Of a DNA stretch of 22,891 nt, positions 16,494-22,891 are shown piece by piece (position 1 is the first letter of the stretch; every line of letters starts with the position of its first letter). The position numbers and the translations under genes are program-made. Below the pieces are notes generated by a model. That model had not been told where the DNA came from and did not search any database. It saw nothing but the letters and a program-made list of their open reading frames with translations. The stretch is from Flavobacteriaceae bacterium UBA3440 (GTDB lineage Bacteria; Bacteroidota; Bacteroidia; Flavobacteriales; Flavobacteriaceae). Location: assembly GCA_002378585.1 (NCBI GenBank), contig DFSJ01000051.1, positions 21,856 to 44,746 of the forward strand, in the 5' to 3' direction.

Positions 16494-18246
16494 GCTCTAA
16501 GTCAAGCGTGGATTTAAAGAAATCTAGGTGCGGATTTTTTGCTCTTAACTTTTCATATTTTTCCTCCGGCGTGTAGGCATATTTTTCCATCAATGCTTCT
16601 TTTACTTCTACCCGTAATTGAATTCCGTAGTGATTCAGTTTTTCTTTGAGAAAGTCAAGCAATGGTCCAGAGGAACGCTCGACTTCTTTTTTCATCGTAT
16701 CATTCGGCAGTTCAATTTGTATCAGCTGTCCATCGATCAATATAGGATCATCAGAGTAAAGAGAAGAGGACAATATCTTCTGGCCAATTTGTGCCAAGTG
16801 TTCCGCATATTCCCGCCAATAGTTGATTAGTAGCTCTTGGCTAAACGCATCTTGTGGCCCCTCTTTTTTGGAAGCTAGTTCAGATTTTTGAGCTGCTTTT
16901 CGTTCTTTTTGAGATTTGATACTTGACAGGGAGAAAGCAGAAACATCACCGATCGGCCAATCTTTTTTGATCGTCAATGGGACAGCTACCTCAGAAGAAA
17001 TTACATCTTGTGTGTCCTTAACTTCTTGGATTTGACCATCGCTGGAGGCCATAATTATTTCTGGTTGTGGATCAATTCTATCCGGAGTAGATTCCATGTT
17101 CAACATGGGTTTTTCCGAAGTAGGTAGGCGATTTTTAAACAGTGCTGCAGGTAATATACCTATCCGTTCATCTAGGTCATTTTTTTTTTCTCCCTGGTGT
17201 AGGGAGGCAATTTTCATCAAACAAAGTTCTACCGAGAGTCGTTTGTTATTGGCAGCTTTGTATTGAAAATCACATTGTTGGGCTACATCGATGGCTGTGC
17301 GTAAAACATCTGCGTCACTTAGGGCCGCTTGCTCCATCATTTTGGCTTTAGCGTGATCACTCATTTCTAATAAAACACCAGTTTGGCTGTAAAGAGCCAT
17401 CATCAGATCTCTGAAATGAGCGGCCAGTCCAGCAATAAAGTATTGCGCATCAAAACCTTTGGCAAGTACTTGATCAAGTTCTAGAAGTACTTCTGGAATA
17501 GCTCCTTTCCATAATAATTCAGTGATCTTTAAGTAGGTGGCATAGTCCAATACGTTCAGGTGTTCAGCAACCATTTCCTTGGTCATGGTGACCCCGGCAA
17601 AACTGACCATTCTGTCAAAAATAGACAAGGCATCACGCATCGCTCCATCCGCTTTAAGCGCTATTAGGTGTAATGCGTCTTCATCAGCATTGATCTCCTG
17701 TTGCTTGGCGATGTATTTGAGATAATTAACCGTATCTGTGACAGTAATACGCTTAAAGTCAAATATTTGGCATCTGGAAAGAATAGTGGGTATTATTTTG
17801 TGTTTCTCGGTGGTCGCTAAAATAAATACCGCGTGTTTGGGGGGTTCTTCAAGCGTTTTCAAAAAAGCATTAAACGCACTTGAAGACAACATATGTACTT
17901 CATCGATAATGTATACCTTAAACTTTCCTTGTTGTGGGGGTATACGTACCTGATCGATTAGATTTCTGATATCATCTACTGAGTTATTAGAGGCGGCATC
18001 TAATTCAAAAATATTAAATGCAAAGTCCTCACTTGGGTGATCGCTATCTGCTTCATTAATCCTTTTAGCAAGTATACGAGCACAAGTAGTTTTTCCTACT
18101 CCTCTAGGTCCACAAAACAACAAGGCTTGTGCAAGATGGTTTTGAGCAATAGCGTTTTCTAGAGTTTGGGTAATAGATTGCTGACCAACTACATCCTCAA
18201 ATGTTTGGGGTCTATATTTACGCGCTGATACCAGAAATGGCTCCAT
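16486..18246 (-). CDS. dnaX: DNA polymerase III subunit tau (and probably gamma)
   Basis: 586 residues, the clamp-loader ATPase that also tethers polymerase cores. The AAA+ core has Walker A CGPRGVGKTT (45-54), Walker B with sensor region IIDEVHMLS (113-121), the arginine-finger-type motif SRC (157-159), and the clamp-loader domain III ending near residue 350 (KRLSVELCLMKIASLH). The tau-specific part follows. The four-cysteine zinc module usually found after Walker A (between about residues 62 and 78) is absent: that stretch holds no cysteine. Codons 353-356 contain an A10 run where a shift in either direction meets a stop within two codons, which would yield a product of 356-357 residues. 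The ATG lies four bases after a perfect -7 box, suggesting a leaderless mRNA. Confidence 0.96.
   Translation of the reverse strand: MEPFLVSARKYRPQTFEDVVGQQSITQTLENAIAQNHLAQALLFCGPRGVGKTTCARILAKRINEADSDHPSEDFAFNIFELDAASNNSVDDIRNLIDQVRIPPQQGKFKVYIIDEVHMLSSSAFNAFLKTLEEPPKHAVFILATTEKHKIIPTILSRCQIFDFKRITVTDTVNYLKYIAKQQEINADEDALHLIALKADGAMRDALSIFDRMVSFAGVTMTKEMVAEHLNVLDYATYLKITELLWKGAIPEVLLELDQVLAKGFDAQYFIAGLAAHFRDLMMALYSQTGVLLEMSDHAKAKMMEQAALSDADVLRTAIDVAQQCDFQYKAANNKRLSVELCLMKIASLHQGEKKNDLDERIGILPAALFKNRLPTSEKPMLNMESTPDRIDPQPEIIMASSDGQIQEVKDTQDVISSEVAVPLTIKKDWPIGDVSAFSLSSIKSQKERKAAQKSELASKKEGPQDAFSQELLINYWREYAEHLAQIGQKILSSSLYSDDPILIDGQLIQIELPNDTMKKEVERSSGPLLDFLKEKLNHYGIQLRVEVKEALMEKYAYTPEEKYEKLRAKNPHLDFFKSTLDLELN
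17180..17189 (-). promoter_or_regulatory. A10 slippery run in dnaX (candidate gamma-producing slippage site)
   Basis: The coding strand reads GGA GAA AAA AAA AAT GAC CTA GAT. Adding one A, or a -1 ribosomal shift, gives GAA AAA AAA AAA TGA; losing one A gives GAA AAA AAA ATG ACC TAG. Both stop at once. AGGGAG directly precedes the run. Thermus thermophilus dnaX uses an A run for transcriptional slippage and E. coli dnaX uses an A-rich -1 frameshift site, so this is a strong candidate by analogy. Confidence 0.55.
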
Positions 18247-18250
18247 AAAG

Positions 18251-18283
18251 CAAATATAGAAAATACCTTAGCTGTGCTCTAAA
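18251..18283 (-). promoter_or_regulatory. dnaX promoter (TTTA-N21-TATATTTG), four bases before ATG
   Basis: On the minus strand TATATTTG (18258 down to 18251) is a perfect -7 box, with TTTA 21 bases upstream (18283 to 18280). Only CTTT separates the box from the dnaX ATG, so transcription should begin at or within a base or two of the A of ATG. Confidence 0.65.
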
Positions 18284-18336
18284 TGTAGGCAGCAGATAAA
18301 TAGGTTACTTATCAACAATGTCGTGGCAAATATGCC

Positions 18337-18344
18337 TATTTTTG
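18337..18344 (+). promoter_or_regulatory. rnpB -7 box
   Basis: TATTTTTG is a perfect -7 match ending four bases before the first paired base of RNase P RNA helix P1 at 18349. No clear TTTG lies 17-23 bases upstream. It gives a direct estimate of the box-to-start distance in this genome. Confidence 0.6.
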
Positions 18345-18348
18345 TCCC

Positions 18349-18640
18349 GCAGGCCACCTTATCGCTCCTTAGGGAGAGGAAAGTCCGGGCACCACAGTGT
18401 AGTATAGCGGGTAACACCCGTCCGTCGAAAGGCGAGGACAAGTGCAACAGAAAGGATGTACAGGTAATGCTGTAGTGAAATCAGGTAAACTCTATACGGT
18501 GCAACGCCATGTATACCGACGTTTGAGGGCTACACGCTCGAGTTGGAGGGTAGGCGGATAGAACCTTAGAGCAATTTAAGGTCTAGATCAATGATAAGGC
18601 GTCTTTGGATGTACAGAACCCGGCTTACGGCCTGCTTTTT
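18349..18640 (+). ncRNA. rnpB: RNase P RNA, bacterial class A
   Basis: The catalytic RNA that removes 5' leaders from tRNA precursors. Conserved core blocks are GAGGAAAGTCCGGGC (18376-18390), CGTCGAAAGGCGAGGACAAG in the middle, and ACAGAACCCGGCTTA (18613-18627), which pair to form P4 and flanking junctions. Terminal helix P1 is formed by GCAGGCC (18349-18355) and GGCCTGC (18629-18635), which fixes both ends. A T7 tract (18636-18642) follows and probably acts as the terminator, overlapping the stop codon of convergent rsmD. About 290 bases long. It is divergent from dnaX, with about 100 bases between them. Confidence 0.95.
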
Positions 18641-19192
18641 TTATTCTATTTCTTGCTCAAGAGCAAAAAATCCAAACACACTACTTCCATAAGTTCTAGC
18701 ATCCACAAAGTGGGGTAAGTGACTTAGGTTTTTATGTTTTTCGTACTCTAGAACAAATAGTCCCCCAGGTGCCAGTAACTCCCGTTCAAAGATCACAGCG
18801 TGTAATTCTGTCAGCAAATCGGCAGAGTGGGCATAAGGTGGATCAGCAAAAATAAATCCAAATTTTTGAGGGGTCTTGGTCAGGTATTCAAGCACATCTG
18901 CTCTAACAGCACTGATATTCATGTCTAGTTCTCTGGCGGTCTTTTGTATAAACTGGACACAACCAGGGAACGAATCAACTGCCGTAATATTGGGGCATCC
19001 TCTTGACGCCAGTTCATAGCTGATGTTTCCCGTCCCCGCATATAAATCAAGGGCGATGGTATCCTGAAGGTAAAGTTGATTGGCCAGTCGATTAAACAAC
19101 GCTTCCTTGGCCATATCAGTCGTAGGACGAACAGGTAGGTTTTTTGGGGCTGTTATTCTTCTTCCTTTGTGTTTTCCGGAAACAATTCTCAA
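18641..19192 (-). CDS. rsmD: 16S rRNA (guanine966-N2)-methyltransferase
   Basis: 183 residues. It methylates G966 of 16S rRNA during 30S assembly. The N-terminal MRIVSGKHKGRRI and RPTTDMAKEALFN are diagnostic; the SAM-binding motif is LDLYAGTGNISYELASRG, and the catalytic motif is DPPY (FADPPYA). The start is TTG at 19192, inside TTGA that overlaps the upstream DUF3822 stop by four bases; no ATG is available in frame. It is the last of a three-gene minus-strand set. The product looks complete. Confidence 0.93.
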   Translation of the reverse strand: MRIVSGKHKGRRITAPKNLPVRPTTDMAKEALFNRLANQLYLQDTIALDLYAGTGNISYELASRGCPNITAVDSFPGCVQFIQKTARELDMNISAVRADVLEYLTKTPQKFGFIFADPPYAHSADLLTELHAVIFERELLAPGGLFVLEYEKHKNLSHLPHFVDARTYGSSVFGFFALEQEIE

Positions 19193-19974
19193 AATAATGC
19201 AGTTAATGTAAGTGGATCGATTCCTTTTGGGTCAAGGTGCTCGGCAAATTGGTAGGCATGTTCCACCGTACAATTATTTATTTCGCCCAAATGATCAATC
19301 ATGCGCAACCAGTATGGATGCCCTTCGTTAAGCCCTCCTGAGGCGATAAATTGGGTTTTATGGATGTCAATCTGAATTTGCTCTCCCACAAAAAGAAGAT
19401 AATACATGAAGTCTTCCTCTGTAAATGCCTTAAATACATTGACCAAAACTATTTTTTTTCCTTGAAACACCATGATCGTCATCAATTGACCTTGCAGGTG
19501 AATCAGTAGGGTAGATGGGCTGTTTTCCAATAAACCTGGTCGAAGTGTTTTGAATAAAAGCTCTGTATGATGGTGGTATTCAAACGATCCGAATCGATCA
19601 AAAATCAAGTTGTTGGCATTGGCAAATGGGACATAAACTACCTGAATATCCCACGGTTGAATAAGGTCGTGACTCAAGGTGTCATTGGCCAATAGGGCAG
19701 TATTGTATTTTACGTAACTATTCAGGTATTGTGGGTCAAACAAAGACTGAGGAACTATGCCAAATAAATGATTGGTATGCACCACTTGTACGGCTTGGTA
19801 CGTGTACTTATCGATTTGATGATCCCCAATGAACTGACTGAGCTTAATCCCTAAGTCCTGAGTGTCAATTTCCCAGCCAAAATCTAGGTATTCATAACGC
19901 GTAACCTCTTGATGATAGGGGTCAAGGGTACAAAAAGAAAGTCCATTCAAACTCAATTGAATGGACAGTTTCAA
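19189..19974 (-). CDS. DUF3822 family protein, function unknown
   Basis: 261 residues, cytoplasmic by the absence of a signal or membrane segment. The opening KLSIQLSLNGLSFCTLD, the run of short strands with FDRFG and HLQGQLMTIMVFQGKKIVLVN, and the end FAEHLDPKGIDPLTLTALF are typical of DUF3822, a family I know mainly from Bacteroidota, often beside rsmD. The fold suggests an actin-like or acetokinase-like ATPase relative, but I see no clear phosphate-binding loop, so that is weak. The start is TTG at 19974; a stop (TAG at 20002-20004) closes the same frame 27 bases upstream and no ATG lies between. A perfect 10-base hairpin covers codons 3 to 12. It overlaps rsmD by four bases. Confidence 0.8.
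   Translation of the reverse strand: MKLSIQLSLNGLSFCTLDPYHQEVTRYEYLDFGWEIDTQDLGIKLSQFIGDHQIDKYTYQAVQVVHTNHLFGIVPQSLFDPQYLNSYVKYNTALLANDTLSHDLIQPWDIQVVYVPFANANNLIFDRFGSFEYHHHTELLFKTLRPGLLENSPSTLLIHLQGQLMTIMVFQGKKIVLVNVFKAFTEEDFMYYLLFVGEQIQIDIHKTQFIASGGLNEGHPYWLRMIDHLGEINNCTVEHAYQFAEHLDPKGIDPLTLTALF
19941..19966 (-). repeat. Strong hairpin just inside the DUF3822 coding start
   Basis: GTCCATTCAA and TTGAATGGAC form a perfect 10-base stem with a six-base loop. In the mRNA it spans positions +9 to +34 from the TTG start codon, close enough to block or regulate ribosome entry. Confidence 0.6.
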
Positions 19975-20001
19975 ATCAAGATGTTCCTTGCTTTCGATAA
20001 C

Positions 20002-20652
20002 CTAGTTATTTTTCTTTTTGTCATAGATCGGAGGCCAGTTTCCACTGGTGCTCACATCATCCAAGGAGCCAACTTTGATGGCGGTTCCATTGATTTGCTC
20101 TACGCTTAAGGCTGCATTTTCTTTGGCTACTAAATCCTCAGGTTGGTCATAAAGAACCACATTTTTTTCAACAGATACCAAAAATACGGGAGCGCGATAA
20201 CCTCCCTTTTCAATGACTTTAGCTTCTAATTTAAATTCCTCTCCGTTTTGTCCGAAAGGAACTTTCATCAAGTTTTTGTATCGATCAGATCCTTTAAACA
20301 GAGAATCCTTAACAGATACCGTGCCTAGTGTATCTATAATACGCACCTCTTTTAAAACTGAAATCCCGTACGCTTTATCAAAAGCCGTATATGAGGAGTC
20401 TCTTTGTTGAGTAATGGTATAATTTCCAGTTTCTACAAATGCAATTAATGATTTGAAATCTGAAGCGTATTTATTGTTGACTGTTTTATAAGCTTCTTGA
20501 GCATTGCGAATGTCTTTAAGCGTATTGATTACAGCAGAAAAGCGTTCTTGTTTCACCTTATCGAACTCGATGGGTGCATTTACCGAAAGATAGATCTGGT
20601 AAGAAAATAAGATGGCAAGCGCCCAAAGAAAGAGTTTTAATGCGGTTTTCAT
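20002..20652 (-). CDS. Single-helix membrane protein, function unknown
   Basis: 216 residues. One N-terminal hydrophobic helix (about residues 5-24) is followed by an amphipathic helix with KDIRNAQEAYKTVNNKYA and then a strand-rich C-terminal part ending NWPPIYDKKKNN. The layout (short N-terminus, membrane helix continuing into a stalk, then a globular domain) recalls type II secretion pseudopilins, and NxxYAxDFxxLIxFV resembles their conserved segment. The prepilin cleavage motif is missing, so a pilin-like role is only a possibility. It has its own promoter and lies first in a set with the DUF3822 gene and rsmD; its TAG is in frame with DUF3822, 27 bases upstream of that start. Confidence 0.65.
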   Translation of the reverse strand: MKTALKLFLWALAILFSYQIYLSVNAPIEFDKVKQERFSAVINTLKDIRNAQEAYKTVNNKYASDFKSLIAFVETGNYTITQQRDSSYTAFDKAYGISVLKEVRIIDTLGTVSVKDSLFKGSDRYKNLMKVPFGQNGEEFKLEAKVIEKGGYRAPVFLVSVEKNVVLYDQPEDLVAKENAALSVEQINGTAIKVGSLDDVSTSGNWPPIYDKKKNN

Positions 20653-20689
20653 TCGTGTGGTCGTTATTTTTTACGTTAAGTGATGAAAA

Positions 20690-20718
20690 CAAAACTACAA
20701 TTTTTTTTTAATCACAAA
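20690..20718 (-). promoter_or_regulatory. Promoter of the 20652 gene set (TTTG-N17-TAGTTTTG)
   Basis: On the minus strand TTTG (20718-20715) and TAGTTTTG (20697-20690) are both perfect, with a 17-base A-rich spacer. Transcription should start near 20685, leaving a leader of about 33 bases. Confidence 0.75.
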
Positions 20719-20722
20719 TGGA

Positions 20723-20752
20723 TTTAGGCCACAAAAATCCTCATTATATTTG
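20723..20752 (+). promoter_or_regulatory. Helicase gene promoter (TTTA-N18-TATATTTG)
   Basis: TATATTTG (20745-20752) is a perfect -7 box with TTTA at 20723-20726. The ATG at 20759 lies six bases after the box, so the mRNA is predicted to be leaderless or to have one to two leader bases. It lies back to back with the divergent promoter at 20690-20718. Confidence 0.6.
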
Positions 20753-20758
20753 GGGGCT

Positions 20759-22189
20759 ATGCCAACGTTCACCTCCTCGGATTTTTATAGAAAATTCATT
20801 GAATTTTTCCCATTTACTCCCACAGCACCTCAGTCAGAAGCCCTAAAAGGTATCGCTGATTTTGTGTCAGATTTAACCAGTCCAGGGGTGTTTGTACTCA
20901 AAGGGTATGCAGGTACGGGAAAGACCACTTTATTGGCGGGTTTGGTCGAAGTGTTGAATCAGGCGGGTATTAAGGTGGTATTGATGGCACCTACAGGCAG
21001 AGCAGCCAAGGTAATGTCGCTCAAGGCTGGAGTTGCAGCCCACACGATTCACAAGAAAATTTACTACCCCAAAAAACAGTCGAACGGTAGTATGCAGTTC
21101 ACATTGGCCCCCAACAAGCACACACACACACTCTTTGTGGTCGATGAGGCTTCTATGATCTCTACGCAAAGCGTTGATGGTGCACTCTTTCAAAATGGGT
21201 CGCTCTTAGATGACTTAATGCAGTTTATCGCTCAAGGAAAATCATGTAAGTTGATGTTGGTAGGGGACCACGCTCAATTACCTCCTGTAGGTCAGGTTTT
21301 AAGTCCAGCACTGGATACAGAGGTGATCGAGCGTTTTGGTTTCGGTTCGGTGAATGAGGTGCTCTTGGACGAAGTGGTCAGGCAAGCGGCCCTGTCTGGA
21401 ATATTGAGCAATGCCACTACACTAAGAGCGGCCATAGCCGATGAACAACACTCCTCATTCGTTTTTGATCTAGCAGGAAAAAAAGATATTGTTCGGTTAA
21501 TTGAAGGTCAAGAGATTTTAGAGGCTATTGAAGAAGCGTATAGTCAATCAGGAACTGACCATGTTTGCTTTATTGTACAAGCCAACAAAAGAGCCAATTT
21601 ATACAATCAAAGTATTCGCAGTCGAATACTATTCCACGAGCACGATTTGTGTGCAGGCGATCAGTTGATGGTGGTGAAAAATAATTATTTCTGGCTTCCG
21701 GCATCTTCTGAAGCAGGTTTTATAGCCAATGGAGACATTATTTCCATACTCCAGATATACAGTTTTAAAGAACTGTATGGCTTTAAGTTTGCTGAAGTAA
21801 AAGTACAGATGATCGATTATCCGAATCAACCTCCGTTTGATACGGTATTGCTGTTGGATGTGTTGGATCTACCAGGGCCAGCACTGCCTTATGAACTGGC
21901 CAATCAATTATACCAAGAAGTACAGAAAGATTACGCAGATACAGCGAGCAGTTATCGGAGGTTGCTCCAAATTAAAAACAATCCTTTTTTCAACGCCCTG
22001 CAGGTTAAGTTCTCCTATGCAATAACTTGTCATAAAGCACAAGGGGGTCAATGGGATACGGTTTTTATTGAACAGCCTTATCTACCGGATGGTTTCACAG
22101 TTGAATCGATGAGATGGTTGTATACGGCCATGACAAGAGCCAAGAAAAAACTCTATTTGATCGGTTTTGACAAAACATTTTTCGATTAA
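20759..22189 (+). CDS. SF1B DNA helicase of the RecD/Dda type
   Basis: 476 residues from the ATG at 20759; an in-frame TTG at 20750 lies within the -7 box and is rejected. Helicase motifs in order are I GYAGTGKTT (49-57), Ia APTGRAAKVMS, II VVDEAS (127-132), III LVGDHAQLPPVG (around 168-177), IV-V region CHKAQGGQWD, and VI YTAMTRAKK. These define a 5'-3' SF1B helicase such as RecD2 or T4 Dda. It is shorter than RecD2 and has no N-terminal extension, so it resembles Dda. A role in DNA repair or replication fork restart is the family expectation; the partner is unknown. RecBCD genes are not nearby. Confidence 0.85.
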   Translation: MPTFTSSDFYRKFIEFFPFTPTAPQSEALKGIADFVSDLTSPGVFVLKGYAGTGKTTLLAGLVEVLNQAGIKVVLMAPTGRAAKVMSLKAGVAAHTIHKKIYYPKKQSNGSMQFTLAPNKHTHTLFVVDEASMISTQSVDGALFQNGSLLDDLMQFIAQGKSCKLMLVGDHAQLPPVGQVLSPALDTEVIERFGFGSVNEVLLDEVVRQAALSGILSNATTLRAAIADEQHSSFVFDLAGKKDIVRLIEGQEILEAIEEAYSQSGTDHVCFIVQANKRANLYNQSIRSRILFHEHDLCAGDQLMVVKNNYFWLPASSEAGFIANGDIISILQIYSFKELYGFKFAEVKVQMIDYPNQPPFDTVLLLDVLDLPGPALPYELANQLYQEVQKDYADTASSYRRLLQIKNNPFFNALQVKFSYAITCHKAQGGQWDTVFIEQPYLPDGFTVESMRWLYTAMTRAKKKLYLIGFDKTFFD

Positions 22190-22207
22190 TTCAAAAGCAT
22201 ATATTTG
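22178..22207 (+). promoter_or_regulatory. kdsB promoter (TTTT-N18-TATATTTG), four bases before ATG
   Basis: TATATTTG (22200-22207) is a perfect -7 box separated from the kdsB ATG by CCAC only. The upstream element is a degenerate TTTT (22178-22181). A leaderless mRNA is predicted. Confidence 0.55.
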
Positions 22208-22211
22208 CCAC

Positions 22212-22891
22212 ATGATCTCCATGGCCCTCATTCCTGCTCGTTATGCATCAACTCGTTTGCCCGCTAAGCTTATGCTCGATTTGGGTGGGGCTCCTGTGAT
22301 TGTGCGCACCTACCAAGCGGTGTTGGCTACGGGCTTATTTGATGAGGTTTACGTGGTGACTGACCACTCCGATATAGCTCAATCGATAGAATCGGTGGGG
22401 GGTAAGGTATTGATCAGCACTCAATCGTACGACTGCGGGAGCGATCGGATTGCCGCTGCAGCAGCGTCCCTTGAGGCAGACATCATCCTTAATGTACAAG
22501 GAGATGAACCGTTTATTGACCGTGAAAGCTTAGCTGCTTTACTGGATGTTTTTAGAAAAGACACCGCCTCACAAATTGATGTGGCCTCGTTGATGTTTGT
22601 CATTGATCAACCTCAGGACATCAATAACCCCAATCACGTGAAAGTCATTGTCGATCAATACAATCAGGCGCTTTATTTCTCCAGAGCGCCGATTCCCTAT
22701 GTGCGTGAAGCAGATGATCGGGCTGTTTACTACCAACATAAAGGCGTTTATGCCTTCAGAAAAAGTGCCCTGTGTGCATTTCCTACATTGCCTATGGGGC
22801 CTTTGGAAAAAGCTGAAAAAATTGAAGCCATTCGTTTTTTGGAATCAGGAAGAAAAATAAAGATGGTAGAAACAAAGATCTCCAGCATCGG
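22212..22891 (+). CDS. kdsB: CMP-KDO synthetase (3-deoxy-manno-octulosonate cytidylyltransferase), 5' part
   Basis: 226 codons are visible before the window edge, so only the end is missing. The enzyme activates KDO with CTP for lipopolysaccharide inner-core synthesis, showing the cell has an outer membrane with LPS. Motifs are the nucleotide-binding IPARYASTRLPAKL (about residues 7-20), the substrate-binding CGSDRIAAA, the metal-binding NVQGDEPFID (Asp in the QGDEP motif), and NPNHVKV and YFSRAPIPY. The conserved RFLESGRKIKMVET segment is near the end. The ATG follows the helicase stop by 22 bases. Confidence 0.95.
   Translation, partial: MISMALIPARYASTRLPAKLMLDLGGAPVIVRTYQAVLATGLFDEVYVVTDHSDIAQSIESVGGKVLISTQSYDCGSDRIAAAAASLEADIILNVQGDEPFIDRESLAALLDVFRKDTASQIDVASLMFVIDQPQDINNPNHVKVIVDQYNQALYFSRAPIPYVREADDRAVYYQHKGVYAFRKSALCAFPTLPMGPLEKAEKIEAIRFLESGRKIKMVETKISSI

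Overview
This 22.9 kb window is chromosomal DNA from a member of the Bacteroidota, most likely a Flavobacteriales-like lineage (order-level placement is an inference). Three things support this. Promoters match the phylum's -7 box TAnnTTTG, usually with a TTTn element 17-21 bases upstream. Ribosome binding sites are weak or absent. Several protein families are ones I know mainly from Bacteroidota: a DUF2807 'head GIN' protein, DUF3822, and a small protein between pyrB and rnz ending in EMERIERDLGF. I saw no phage, transposon, CRISPR or tRNA sequence; the region is densely packed housekeeping DNA.

Layout. (1) 1-893, minus: 5' part of leuA, cut by the window edge. (2) 1040-2581, plus: a conserved helical-repeat protein of unknown function. 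(3) 2578-5582, minus: a four-gene chain with every junction overlapping, in transcription order ECF sigma factor, one-helix membrane protein (probable anti-sigma), secreted Tyr-ladder solenoid, and DUF2807 protein. (4) 5777-10891, plus: lon, cmk, rpsA, ending in a strong terminator. (5) 10992-13684, plus: pyrR, pyrB, a small STAS-like protein and rnz in one tight operon. (6) 13745-16493, plus: pdxH and ppk1. (7) 16486-18246, minus: dnaX. (8) About 18349-18640, plus: RNase P RNA. (9) 18641-20652, minus: a one-helix membrane protein, a DUF3822 protein and rsmD. (10) 20759-22189, plus: an SF1B RecD/Dda-like helicase. (11) 22212-22891, plus: 5' part of kdsB, cut by the window edge.

Two observations stand out. 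First, dnaX carries an uninterrupted A10 run exactly where the clamp-loader core ends, and both alternative frames stop within two codons after it. This is the layout expected for slippage or frameshifting that makes a short gamma-like subunit as well as tau. The same protein also lacks the usual four-cysteine zinc module. Second, perfect -7 boxes sit four bases upstream of the ATG of dnaX, pdxH and kdsB, and six upstream of the helicase ATG. The rnpB gene has the same box four bases before the expected RNA 5' end, so it acts as an internal ruler and suggests these mRNAs are leaderless or nearly so.

Non-ATG starts are also frequent. TTG is the only reasonable start for rnz, rsmD and the DUF3822 gene and the best one for the sigma factor, and GTG starts the small gene before rnz. 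Few intergenic stretches exceed 100 bases; the longest, 5583-5776, holds a candidate lon promoter and a small hairpin.
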